Source: Theodoxus fluviatilis | Lineage: Eukaryota; Mollusca; Gastropoda; Cycloneritida; Neritidae | Reading direction: 5' to 3' | Assembly: GCA_034096865.1 (NCBI GenBank) | Contig: JAWQFJ010001129.1 | Span: 1 to 22,500, forward strand | DNA length: 22,500 nucleotides | Part shown: positions 1 through 11,100 of the stretch, piece after piece | How positions within the stretch are numbered: the stretch's first letter is position 1 | Layout: each line of letters begins with the position of its first letter | Made by a program: the position numbers and the translations under genes | Notes under the pieces: model-generated | What the model was told of the DNA's origin: nothing | Database searches by the model: none | Seen by the model: only the letters and a program-made list of their open reading frames with translations

Positions 1-22
1 AAAAATCCTTATGGTGTCTTAC

Positions 23-114
23 CAGTCCTTTTGCCTTGAGTTTGGAACCGCTTCCGCTGGAACTCTTGGTACCTTTTCAGAAATGCCCAGAATTCGTCAT
101 AGTCACGGGTTCCT
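23..114 (-). CDS. Exon 2 of the Arg/Ser-rich gene
   Basis: Acceptor TTTAATATCAG precedes position 114 and donor GTAAGA follows position 23. The exon is 92 bases, continues the frame of exon 1, and encodes the aromatic/basic helical stretch GTRDYDEFWAFLKRYQEFQ. Confidence 0.7.
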
Positions 115-1022
115 CTGATATTAAAAAACAAGGAAGAGAGAAAAAAAGATGCATCAGAATTACTGTGTTGTATTTTACAATATGAATGCATGTATGACAA
201 AAGAGGCAGCTTTATGTTTGTGTGCATGCATGTGTGGATGCATGTGTGTGTACATGTCCATTTGTGCATGTCCCTGTGTGCCTTTTTACATGCTTGTACC
301 TATGTGTGTGTGTGTGCGTGTGCATTGTTTGTGTGATCATGTATGTGTGTGTGTCTCAGCATGTGTGTGTGTGTGTTTGTGTGCGTACATGTGCATGTAA
401 TGTTTGTTTTCTTGTAGGCTTCTCTACATATTGTAAATTGTGGAATATTCAGTGACACAACAGATTGAAAAGGGGGGGGGGAATAGACATACACTGACTA
501 TGATACGGGGGGAAGGGGGGGGGGGGGCACGGCGGATTGTGCCAGAAGAAAAAGGCACCATCATTCGTTCATGAAACGTGAATATGTGTGTGTAAGTATG
601 TGCGTCCGTGCGTTATGTGTGTGATTGCGTGAAATGACTGCTCTCTACCTTCGTATAATGTCTTCCTCGCGAAAGAAAATGCGATTCAGTCCTGACTTGT
701 ACTGTGTAAAATCGAAGTCAAAGTCCTGAACCTCTTCAGTATCAGATTGGTCGTGATCAGGTGACCGTTTTCCAGTTAGGTGATCGTAATCTCTACTCCG
801 TGAAGAATGGGGGTACGCTCTGTGATCGGTTTTGGGGCGACTAGAGCCAGTAGAGGCAGAGCAGGGGTGAGGGGAAGCGTCATCCTCACGTCGACTGTGG
901 TGATTCCTTCCTCTGCCTTGATCATCATCTCGTCGATCGCATTCGGATGAGCTACGTTTGTGTTTCTTATGCTTATGTCTGCGTTCTCTGGGAGGCAAAT
1001 CGACAGAATCACGACGAGACAT
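23..1022 (-). CDS. 5' part of an unrecognised Arg/Ser-rich protein gene (two exons, continues off the left edge)
   Basis: Two exons on the minus strand join in frame: 649-1022 (start codon at 1022) and 23-114. The donor after 649 reads GTAGAG, the acceptor before 114 is CAG, and a donor GTAAGA follows position 23, so the gene continues beyond the window. The first ~90 residues are basic and low complexity, rich in Arg, Ser, His and Asp (RRHKHKKHKR, SRREDD, SRSRDYD), as in nuclear SR-like proteins. A better-ordered segment follows (FDFDFTQYKSGLNRIFFREE, then YDEFWAFLKRYQEFQRKRF) that crosses the splice junction with a split Arg codon (AG|A). Aromatic residues in a regular helical pattern suggest a conserved helical domain. 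I do not recognise the family. Its start lies 308 bp from the start of the divergent gene at 1331, so the two probably share a promoter. A nuclear location is inferred from composition only. Confidence 0.72.
115..648 (-). other. Intron 1 of the Arg/Ser-rich gene
   Basis: No coding sequence seen. It holds TG-rich microsatellite from about 190 to 400 and two poly(G) runs near 472-481 and 516-527. Open frames here are Cys/Val or His/Thr translations of the microsatellite. Confidence 0.65.
649..1022 (-). CDS. Exon 1 of the Arg/Ser-rich gene
   Basis: Start ATG at 1022 is the first in the open frame. The exon ends in AG before a GTAGAG donor, leaving a two-base split codon that the next exon completes. 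The reading frame stays open throughout and its biased but non-repetitive composition is unlike the surrounding intron DNA. Confidence 0.72.
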
Positions 1023-1070
1023 TTTGCTACCTTTGCGACTCAGTGTTTACGTGTTGTGGGAAGCCATGAT

Positions 1071-1080
1071 ACCGGAAGTA
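1071..1080. promoter_or_regulatory. ETS/GABP-like site ACCGGAAGTA
   Basis: Exact match to the strong ETS core CCGGAAGT, about 50 bp upstream of the minus-strand start codon. Sites of this type are common in bidirectional housekeeping promoters. Confidence 0.55.
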
Positions 1081-1269
1081 ATTTAAAAACAAATGTATAA
1101 AAATTACGCACTGTGTAAAAAGCAGTAAATTATTCTGCAACAATATATTCACTATTTGGTATATACAACATTTATTGTTTCTAAGTTTTCTTTCGTTTGC
1201 AATATAAAACTCTTATAAACTAATACGAAAAGATGTGCATTTTCGATTTGTTGGATGTAGCGGGCACCT

Positions 1270-1277
1270 TATAAAAG
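1270..1277 (+). promoter_or_regulatory. TATA-like box TATAAAAG
   Basis: Matches the TATA consensus. An initiator-like TCAGTATT follows about 30 bp downstream (near 1299) and the start codon is at 1331, which would leave a 5'UTR of about 30 bases. Confidence 0.5.
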
Positions 1278-1330
1278 CGCCATTTTCAAACGGGTGTTTT
1301 CAGTATTCCAGCTGAACAAGTGGCATAGTA

Positions 1331-1365
1331 ATGGATTTTGCGGCAGCATCAGACCAGCGGCAGGA
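1331..1365 (+). CDS. Exon 1, coiled-coil/RWD-like gene
   Basis: ATG at 1331 is followed by [11 protein letters not shown] and a split Glu codon (GA|G). The donor is GTGAGT. It sits about 55 bp below the TATA-like box. Confidence 0.65.
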
Positions 1366-1869
1366 GTGAGTTAAACAAAGACTTTTGACAACATTTCGGC
1401 CGCACGTGTCATGGAATAACTCTTCCAATAATGTGTTTGTCGTTAAAGATTTCTGGTTACCTACGGATTATCTACTCTAGACTCTAGTGGACTGTAGACT
1501 GGAGTCACTGACTAATACTTTCAGTGATAGTGATACTCCTCCTGTAGACAGTGTAGTATGAACTACTAGTCTAAATGATAGTGGCGAGAAATTAGTGATA
1601 CGATCGTTATCACGGTCATTCTATCATCACCGTGTAACTGGTAGTGGTAGTGAGATAATCCAAGACGAGTTGAAACAACTTTAATCCCCCCCAACGTTTA
1701 GATTGTGCAGTGAGGCGTTTGCTTACGAGTTACGTCACAGACATTCCTGTCTGCCTACCTGCCTGCCTGCGTGCGTGCCTGCCTGCGTGTCTGACTGCCT
1801 GCGTGTCTGTCTGTGTGTGTCTGTCTGAGTGTGTCTGTCTGTGTGTGTCTGTCTGTGTGTGTGTGTGTG

Positions 1870-1954
<85 letters not shown>

Positions 1955-2100
1955 CAGTGTGCGTATCTGTCTGTCTGTGTGTCTGTCTCTCTGTGTGTCT
2001 GTGTCTGTCTGTCTCTGTCTGTCCGTGCGTCCGACCGTCCGTCCGTCCGTCTTTCTGTGTGTCTGTGTGTGTGTGTGTCTGTCTGTGTGTCTGTCTGTCT

Positions 2101-2162
<62 letters not shown>

Positions 2163-5100
2163 GTGTCTGTCTGTCTGTCAGTCTGTGGTTCTGTCTGTCT
2201 GTCTGTGTGTCTGTCTGTCTGTCTGTCAGTCTGTGGTTCTGTCTGTCTGTCTGTGTGTCTGTCTGTCTATCATTGACAGGGACTGCATGAGGATCTGTGT
2301 TACAGTCTAAGCAGGCACATCCCAAAGCAACAATAACAAGTGCTGTACGAATTGCGGAGGGTAATAAGCAAAAAGTAATCTAACAGATAATATTGATATG
2401 ATGCCACATTTACTCAATCATCAATGGTTGTAGTTTAAGTTACTTAACTTCTTGTGATTGGCAGTTGTTGTTTTTGCAACTAGTCAGTTTTTCTTCTGTT
2501 TGCTTGACAGGTTTCTGGAGGAGTTGAAAAATAAAGAGTATGCTATTGTGGGGATTGCAGATGAGTATGACCTATCACTTGGTGGCCAGTTTTCAAAACT
2601 GGAAAGGGTAAGTAATGTTTGTGTATACCAATGGGTAGTGTGTGTGTGTGTGTGTGTGCTTGCATGCATGCATGTGTGTGCATGTGTATTTCATTCATTT
2701 TTAGTGGCTAGAAGTAGAACCAACTGTAATTTGTAAAAGGGGAACCATTTTTAGTGACTATACTCACTGTCTCAAGACTTTGCATATATTCAGTAACTTC
2801 AATGGCAGAGACAGTTTCCTATGTATACATATTCCCTAGCAACTGCACACTGATGTATTCACAAAGCCTGTATTGTTGCAGCTGACTGGAACCGTCCACT
2901 TAATCAAGACTGCTAATAACTGCTTCATGAACTGAAGTGTTTGATACATCTTGGACAAAATACGGAGTGGGGATAGGGCAGATTGCAATGGATATTTGGG
3001 CTATGCAGTAGTGACTTTAACGCTACATGGCAACATGATATGATCTGAATCTTGTTCTGTTGGATCTGAGTGATTTGACCCTGCCTGTCCCAATGCCCCT
3101 GGCTGCGTGGGGCTGTCCCTCGCAGAGCTATTGGAGCAGGCCTGAAAGACCATTAGCCTGGGGTTCCAGCTGGTGAGAGGGGAACCAAGCAGCTCTGACC
3201 ACATGTTGCTCTGAATGCAGCTTTGCCCATGGATGTTGCAGGGGAAATCTGATGTCAAGAAGCTGTATATCCGTGCCACCACACAGTGCCTGCTGCTGAA
3301 GTGCTTGACCAGCCCACCTGACCCTGACTCCTGGCCTTCCACTCACAAAGCAGGTACGGAGCATCTGGAGTATCTGTTCCTGTGTGAGTGCCAAGTTGCT
3401 TCTGGGCCCCAGCAATGTTACTTGAAGTTGAAGCCCCATCTTTTGATAGGCAGATGTAGCAGAACGCTCTGAGCTGAGATGCTTGTTTGATGTGATGATG
3501 CTTTTTGGCCTAGTGGTTAGTGCCTGATCTGCAGTCACTTGCTGCTTTTGGTCGCAGCGCTTGAAGCTGCGTGGCTGCCAGAGTTGCAACCTTGAACAAG
3601 ATGCTTAATTTTAAAGTCGCATTGTTCCTTACCACCCAGGAGTAAAACTGGGTACCAGGGAGGGCACATCATTGTGCGATTAACCCTTGTAATTTGTATG
3701 CAGCCATTAGCCGGCACTGGGTTGGAATACTTCCCTTTGAGTGGAGTTAATGCCAGCAGCTGACTGTGTGCATCTTATTTGACTAGGTCTTATTCTAACC
3801 AGCTCTAATGAATGTTTGTGATCAGTGGCCTTAAATTGCCTACAAAAGCTGATAGGCCATAAAACTCCATTCATCCATCCACTAATCCACCCACCCATCC
3901 ACCCATCCATCCATCCATCCATCCATCCATCCATCCATCCATCCATCCATCCATCCATCCATCCATCCATCCATCCATCCATCCATCCATCCATCCATCC
4001 ATCCATCCATCCATCCATCCATCCATCCATCCACCTATCCCATCCCATCCCATCCCATCCCATCCCATCCCATCCCATCCCATCCCATCCCATCCCATCC
4101 CATCCCATCCCATCCATCCATCCGTCTATCCATTCATCCATTAATCCATATGTCTTCCTGACCCTGACAAAGGGAATTACTTGCTTTTATATGGCAGAAG
4201 ACCTACCTATATTAGTGTCTGTTCTTATTAAAGTTCCATTATAGTTTACTGGGTAGATCTCCCCCTGTGGGTTCTGGGTAAGAATTGATCCACCACATCT
4301 CCATACGCGATTCATAAGAGGCGAATAACTAGGGACACCGTGACTTGAGATTAGCGTTAACTCTAAACTGTTCTAGTGATTTTCGTGCGTAATGGCCTTA
4401 TATACATAATATAGCCTACAAGGCTGATAGGCCGTAAAACACTGTCCATACATCCATCCATTACTGGGTAGATCACAGGGTCTATCAAAATTCGAAAATT
4501 TGCATGCTAAGGATTGATAATGGTAGTACCAATAACTGCAATGCATTTGTGTGTAAATTTTTTCCCCCCACAGTTTCAGAGAAAGCACTGAAAGAATCCG
4601 CAGAAAAACTGAAGAATGCCAAACAAGACATTGAAGACATCAAGAATGACTTGCGCAAAAAGTGTGAAATCTCTGAGAAGAGTATGTATACATCACTAGA
4701 TCTGCTTTACTTTTAGTGGCTAATTAGTGTATCAGGAATCTGAAACTAATTGACTATGCAGATCTGTTAGTAATCAGTTCTCCTGTAGCACATCAAGTAC
4801 TTGTAACTTATTCAATTGTTTTCACACTAGATCATTAGATAATAAAAAAGGTGGTGGCATTTTGTGTGTGTGTTGTGCACACGTGCATGTGTGTTAATTA
4901 GTTCAGGAAAATTTAACTGACCACAGTCACTGTTTAATTTGTAAGTGTCTGTTTTAAGAAGTAAGAGCTTTACCACACACTCCAAAAGTAAACAAAAATG
5001 GTTAGAAACTTGAACACTCAAAGACAGTTGAAGATGTATGTGATGCAAATGACTACTAATGTGGGTTTGTATTTTGGCTGAAGGTCACGAGGAAGCACTC

Positions 5101-8100
5101 AAGAAAAAGGACATGCTGGAGAAGAAACTGGAGGACCTTGTTGACAAGGTGAGTCCTTGGAAGACAAAATGAAGACTTCTCTGCACATCACAGTTTTTTG
5201 GATTTGATGTGTCCTATGTAAGATGTAGGCATAGGCTTTCCTCGCACTCGCTAGTAAATGGAAAACAAAATGGAGACTTCTCTGCATTTCAGTACATATT
5301 TTTGGTTTTGGTGTGTCCTATGTACAATGTAGGCATAGGCTTTCCTCACACTCGCTAGTAAATGGCATAGCCATGTTCTCCACATGGAAGAGACACCCCA
5401 CCCCCACTTCCACCCTTCCAGAGATTGGATCATTCATGGAGCCAGCCACTGTGTTAGAAAGCTAGTAGACAAGTTTGAGGATATGTACAGAAACAAAATG
5501 TAACAAAGATTTCACTGGACCCCTCCCACCCATTACACCATGAGTTCTACACCAGGCTGAGCAGATGAAGCAGAGTTTTTTGCTTCCAAAAATGAAAAAT
5601 GACTCCACAACTCCATTGTACCAGCAGCTCCAACTCCTTTAAATGGTGCAGACATATGATATTAGGATTGGGATAGCTTGTGTCTAAAATGTGTCTTCTA
5701 TACAAGGTGCTGTTCTTTGTTCTTTCCTGATCAGCATGTAGATTTCCTGTTAGCCCCTGCCCCCCCCCCCCCCCTTTTTTTTCCCTGCCGATCCCGAACT
5801 GGGGGGGGGGGGGGTTATTAGTGAAGCTTAACAATAAACTGCATGCTGTGTTTAAGTGAAAAAGCATATTCAGCAAAATAGACATTCTGATTTATGTTAA
5901 GGTAAATCTATTGTGTACATAACATTTTTTTTAACACACACACCACCCCGACCATACAAACCTTAAAGAAATGAAACATTAATAAAGTCTGGCCTACATA
6001 CTGACCCAATATTTGTTGTTGTCATGTTACCTAAACCATACTCCTATCCTCCACTCTCTTCATTGGCTACCAGTTTCTGCTAGGATCCAATACAAAACCT
6101 CCTGCCTCTGCTTCAACTCTGTCTCTGCTGTCGCTCCTCTCTATCTGTCTCAACTCCTTCACATCTACACACCATCTAGACAACTTCGCTCTTCTTGCGA
6201 CACTCGCATCTTCAAAATTCCATCCGTTAGGTCAAAAACATTTGGTCAGCGTACTTTTTCATACCAGGGTCCTACCACCTGGAACGCACTCCCCTTCTCA
6301 GTGCGTCATGCAAACACTGCAGCTTGCTTTCGGTCAAATCTGAAAACCCACTTGTTCTCTAAGTCGTATTGAAACTATTTCGTACTTGCTGAATGTTTCA
6401 GGCTCATGCTCATGTTTGTATATAATGCATGTGTGTGTGTCTTTACGTGTAGGATGCATGTTGTATTATAGCGTGCGTGTGTGCGTTTCATGTTCAGGCT
6501 CAGACTGTGTGATGATAATGTGTGCGTGTTTTTGTGTGCGTGTGTGCCTAGAGCTCCACTATGTACTTTTTTGACTGTGTGGAGGAAGTGCGCCTTATAA
6601 ATAAACATATTATTATTATTATTATTATAACTATATTTTTTTATAAAGTTTTGCCGTGTGGATGAATAAAGCATTGTTGAATGATGTTGAATCTATTGCA
6701 TTGTGCCATGTTGTATTGTTTCAGTGTAAGTTGCTGGAAACTCATCAGGTGCTACACATGACGGCAGTGTCTGAAGCTGGCAAAGTCCTCAGCAGGGAGG
6801 ACGACGTGGAGGAGTGCATGGAGAAAAAGGTGGGGAAGCTCTCTCACTAGCAACATGTACTTGCCAGGCTGATTGTAACAACACAGAGATGAACAAGTTT
6901 ACATGCCTGCAGGAAACTGCAGATACCCTGTCAAAACTTTTATCTCAGTGGGTGGGGGTGGGGGGTGGTCACTACAGAAAACTTGAAAATTAAATGCCAT
7001 GCTTTTCTGTTTGGAGTATGATTTTAGTCTCCTAGAGGAACGGCTGGGAATAGTTGGAGAGGTGGATGGATGGATAGATGGATAGAGATTTACATGCACA
7101 CACATGCATGCAAGCACACATATTCACTGTGGGATACACAGGTAGATGCAGACAGACAAAAGGAGCAGTATGAGGGGGTGAGGGTAGGAATGGGGACCAC
7201 AGGACTAAGGCAGACAAAAGTCATCCATTTCAAAGCTAGCCTCAAGACCTAAGGTCAACAGACCAAAGTTTTCAATGACGAGCCGTCACTACATTACTAG
7301 CAAATGATGGATGGATGGATGAGTTTTATGGCCTATCAGCATTTGTAGGTTATGTAAGGCCATTTGGCACAAAAATCTCTTGAAATTTTTCATATCAAGC
7401 GCAAATTAAGTCACGGTGTGCTTATTTATTTGCCTTTTACAAATCGCTCGGGGAGACACGGTGGGTCAATTCTAATCCCCAACCCACAGGGGAATACTGG
7501 CAAATAAACTTGTCTCCGGCACCTTCAGAGCAGGCAAAGTCATCCATTTCAACGCTAGCCTCGAGACTGAGGTCAATTCTAATCCCCAACCCACAGGGGA
7601 ATACTGGCAAATAAACTTGTCTCCGGCACCTTCAGAGCAGGCAAAGTCATCCATTTCAACGCTAGCCTCAAGACTGAGGTCAACGGATAAGAGTTTTCAT
7701 AGATGAGCCTTAACTGCATTACTGGCAAATTAATTCTTGTCTCTGGCGTTTCTAGACAAAGAATCTAAAGCGGACACAACAGCGGCTGCAGCAGTGCCAG
7801 GAGGCCATCTTGGAGAAGCGGATGGAACTGGAGTTGGCCTGCGTAAAGCTGGAGAAGGTGCGGAGCCTGGGGCAAGGCCTCCAGACGGCATTGCAGCAAG
7901 CTGCAGATGCTCAGCAGAGTCTAGTCACCAATGCCACTAGGCAAAAAGAAAGGTAGGCACCGGCAGACAAACTGATAGACAGGCAGGCAGACATGCACGT
8001 GCATGCATGGGCTTGTGCACACACACACGCACACACACACACACACACATATGTGCACTTACGCAAGCATGTAGGCACAAATGTAAACACACAAACACAC

Positions 8101-11100
8101 ACAGTCATGCTCATGCAGATACATGTGCACACCTGCACACACACGCACACGCACATATACACCCATGCATGCATGGAGGCATGGATGCAAACACACACAC
8201 ACAGTCATGCTCATGCAGAGGCACACATACACACACACAAACACACATGTACACACACACGCTTACACACGCTTACACACACACACACACAAGGAGTGGA
8301 AAGGGTGGGATTAGGTGATAAAAGAGAGGGAGAAAAATGGCCGTATCAACCGATAAATGTTATACTCCAGTCTTACAAGTACATATTCCAAAAGCAGTGG
8401 CTCATCCCAAAAGATAACTGCTGCAATTGCTTTGGATTTTGTCTGCTGTGACATTTCATTTGTTAATGACCATCTCCCTTGTAATGTCGACCAATTTGGG
8501 GTTGCTCCAGGAAAGCTGAAAATCTGTAAGTTTTGCAGATTTTTTAAAATTGACATCACTTCATAGCAGATCAAATCCATGGCACAGTCAGTGACTGACG
8601 CATCTTAGCTCTCAATTTTCAAATGCTGGGCTAAACTCAGAATTCTATTCCGGAGAACTTACACTCACTACTCACTGGGAGGACTCACTCACATTTCACG
8701 TTTCTCACTTCACGTTTCTCACTTCACATTTCTCACTTCACATTTCTCAGTAGCATTTGTTGCACTTGTTGCTCTCTCTCTCTTGCCCTTATATACAGTC
8801 ACAACTGCTTTTAGAAGTGCAGGGATCAATCTAGCACAAACTAGGTCAAGTCTAGAATGACATCACTTCATACACAAAAATAATCCCATATGAAACTAAG
8901 TCACCTAACTAGGCAGATTACTGTGTCAAAGAAGCCTTTGAAATAGCTGGCAACTTCCACAAAGACATACAATTTTGGGTACTTGACAACACATACAAAA
9001 ATTGCCAGACTGCCGTAAGACCTCCCCTTGATGTCTATGACTGTCTTTCAGGCTGCAGCAACGGATGTCAGACCTGGAGAAGCTGAGTGGCATACAACTG
9101 GGGGACGTGGGAGCGAACTGCCTCACGCTGTACTTTGTGTGCGATGCTCCAGACCAGAAGGAAATGACCGCGGAGGTGACCCTGGTGTTTGGGGAAACGG
9201 ACATGCTGGGCTTCCCTGTCCTCACAGAGATCCAGGTCCAGTAGAAATGTTTCCTCCCTGTCAGTTCCCTAAGTAGGTTTGCACTTGTTCTGATTGTGGC
9301 CTAGAAAACTTCTCCATCCATGCCAGATTGCCTGCCTAATCGAGATGTTGGTGTCAAATTCCTATGTCCTGTGTATGGTTTGTGAGATCTGCGGAATGAG
9401 TTTGTGTGTGTGCGTGTGTATGTGTGTGTCTTTGTAAGTGTGTGTGTCTTTGTAAGTGTGTGTGTCTTTGTAAGTGTGTTTGCGTGTGTCTTTCTGTGTG
9501 TGACTTTGTAAGTGTGTGGTGTGTGTGTGTGTGTGTGCATGTACGTGTATGTGTTTGTGTGTGTGATGTGTCTTTGTAAGTGCAGTGTGGTGTAATTGTG
9601 TGTATGTGTGTGTGTGTGTGTGCATGTATATGTGTTTGTGTGTGTGGTGTGTCTTTGTAAGTGTAGTATGGTGCAATTGTGTGTGTGTGTGTTAATTTCT
9701 ATCAAAGTTCACTGGAAAATGAAGGATGCTGGTTCCAGTACCCAATTGCCACAAAGTACATGCTGTAACAGCCTCACAGTGCCGATACTGGATCATGGAT
9801 CTGTTGCCAGACGGATGCCTCGGGTCTGCAGGTGGATGACTTGATGGCCAACCCTCTGCTGTGCATCAACCCGCCCAGTCTGGTCACACGCCTCAGGGCA
9901 CGCTGGCTGGCCCACGTCCCCCTCCTTTCTGAAATACAGCAGCTCCATGAAAGGTAGGCTCGGCTTCCTCTACTTTCTGGCAGGCAGAAACTCTGCCACA
10001 AGCATTAGGAATGACTTTGCTGTCGTAGAGCAGTTCCATGCAGAGTAGGCTTGGTTTTCTCTGAGGAATATCTGTGCCATAGATGCTGTGGAAAGCATTT
10101 GACTTGGCTGTGTATGTGGTGCAGGTTTGCTAAGAAAACAGAAACTTGTTATGTTCTGTCTGCTTGGTGTAGTTTGCTATGGAAGCCTTCACTGTTAGGT
10201 ACACATGGTCCACTTTGCAACTGAAATCCACATAATCCCTCGACTATTCATTCTGTGTAGTGTTGGTTTACCAAAACATTCGACACATCCTCTTGACTGT
10301 CCTGTGTGTATGTTAGCATTTCGGGCGCTAACCAAAAGGTAGTTTTTTCAGTCCCCGCCTGTGGTCCTACATTTTTCCTGTCTGTCCCATGCAGGGTTTC
10401 GGCTCTGTATGTTAAACTGTATGCTTATAATTATACCATAACTAGTCGATCATTGCTATATTACAACCTTTCGGTTTTTTTGTACTGTCATGTCTGTGTG
10501 CTGCAAGTATACCAAGGACACTCATCAGAACTACTCAATAGTTGTGCCCGTGAACACCATGACCAGCCTATCTTAGCATGCTCTTTTCCTGTTGAGGAGC
10601 AGGATCGTGGTGGCTGCAATCCCAGCACTCAATGCCCCCTCATCTGCTGCAACCCCGGGCTGCAGGGCTTTTAGAGCCTGCTCCAGTAGCTCAGCCAGGG
10701 GCAGCCCTAGGCAGCCTGTGAGGCTACCAGGAGGGCATGGGAATGTGGTCAGATCATTCAGATCCAATCATGCGTTAAAACCACACTGGGAGATCAGTCC
10801 TAACCCACATGCAACAACAGACTGGTCGCCAAAACCTGCATCCAACCTCAATGAGCATCACTACAGGCACGTAGCAATCTAACAACAAAAAAAATCAGCA
10901 CCTAGCCCTCACTCGATCTTCCTTCTGGCAAGATTGAATCATTATTGTGGTGCAGGGGTGAAAGGTAGAGGTATGGTTTCATTAAGCAACTTATGCAAGT
11001 CTGGGTCTCAAACTGCTTGACACTTTTACCCCCTGATCACTGACTGTGGACCAACCCTTCACTGTGTGTGCTGCAAGATCATCGCATTCTCTACTGGACT

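Larger units (their letters stand above)
1023..1330. promoter_or_regulatory. Shared divergent promoter
   Basis: 308 bp separate the start codons of two genes that point away from each other. It contains an ETS/GABP-type site, ACCGGAAGTA, at 1071-1080, close to the minus-strand gene. A TATA-like box (TATAAAAG, 1270-1277) lies about 60 bp upstream of the plus-strand start codon. GCGCC (1277-1281) followed by TTCAAA (1285-1290) resembles a cell-cycle CDE/CHR pair with the CHR inverted. ETS sites and closely spaced divergent starts are typical of metazoan bidirectional promoters. Confidence 0.6.

Noticed and set aside
1595..1613. Near-palindrome GTGATACGATCGTTATCAC
   Set aside because: A single isolated inverted repeat in an intron with no partner copies. 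Chance is a fair explanation.
1710..2325. Several long open frames rich in Cys, Leu, Ser and Val (or His/Thr/Asp on the minus strand)
   Set aside because: They are translations of the TCTG microsatellite, open in all frames, with no splice or codon signature.
3128..3589. 153-codon minus-strand open frame
   Set aside because: It crosses a dispersed repeat, exon 3 in antisense and the edge of a SINE, with no protein character of its own.
3707..4244. Open frames reading as Trp-Met-Asp-Gly or Ile-His-Pro-Ser repeats
   Set aside because: They are translations of the CATC and CATCC satellite in both directions.
5981..5986. AATAAA in intron 5 as a possible early poly(A) site
   Set aside because: It lies in AT-rich intron DNA beside a LINE fragment, and downstream exons continue in frame.
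7993..8451. His/Thr-rich 152-codon frame
   Set aside because: It is a translation of the CA microsatellite in intron 7.
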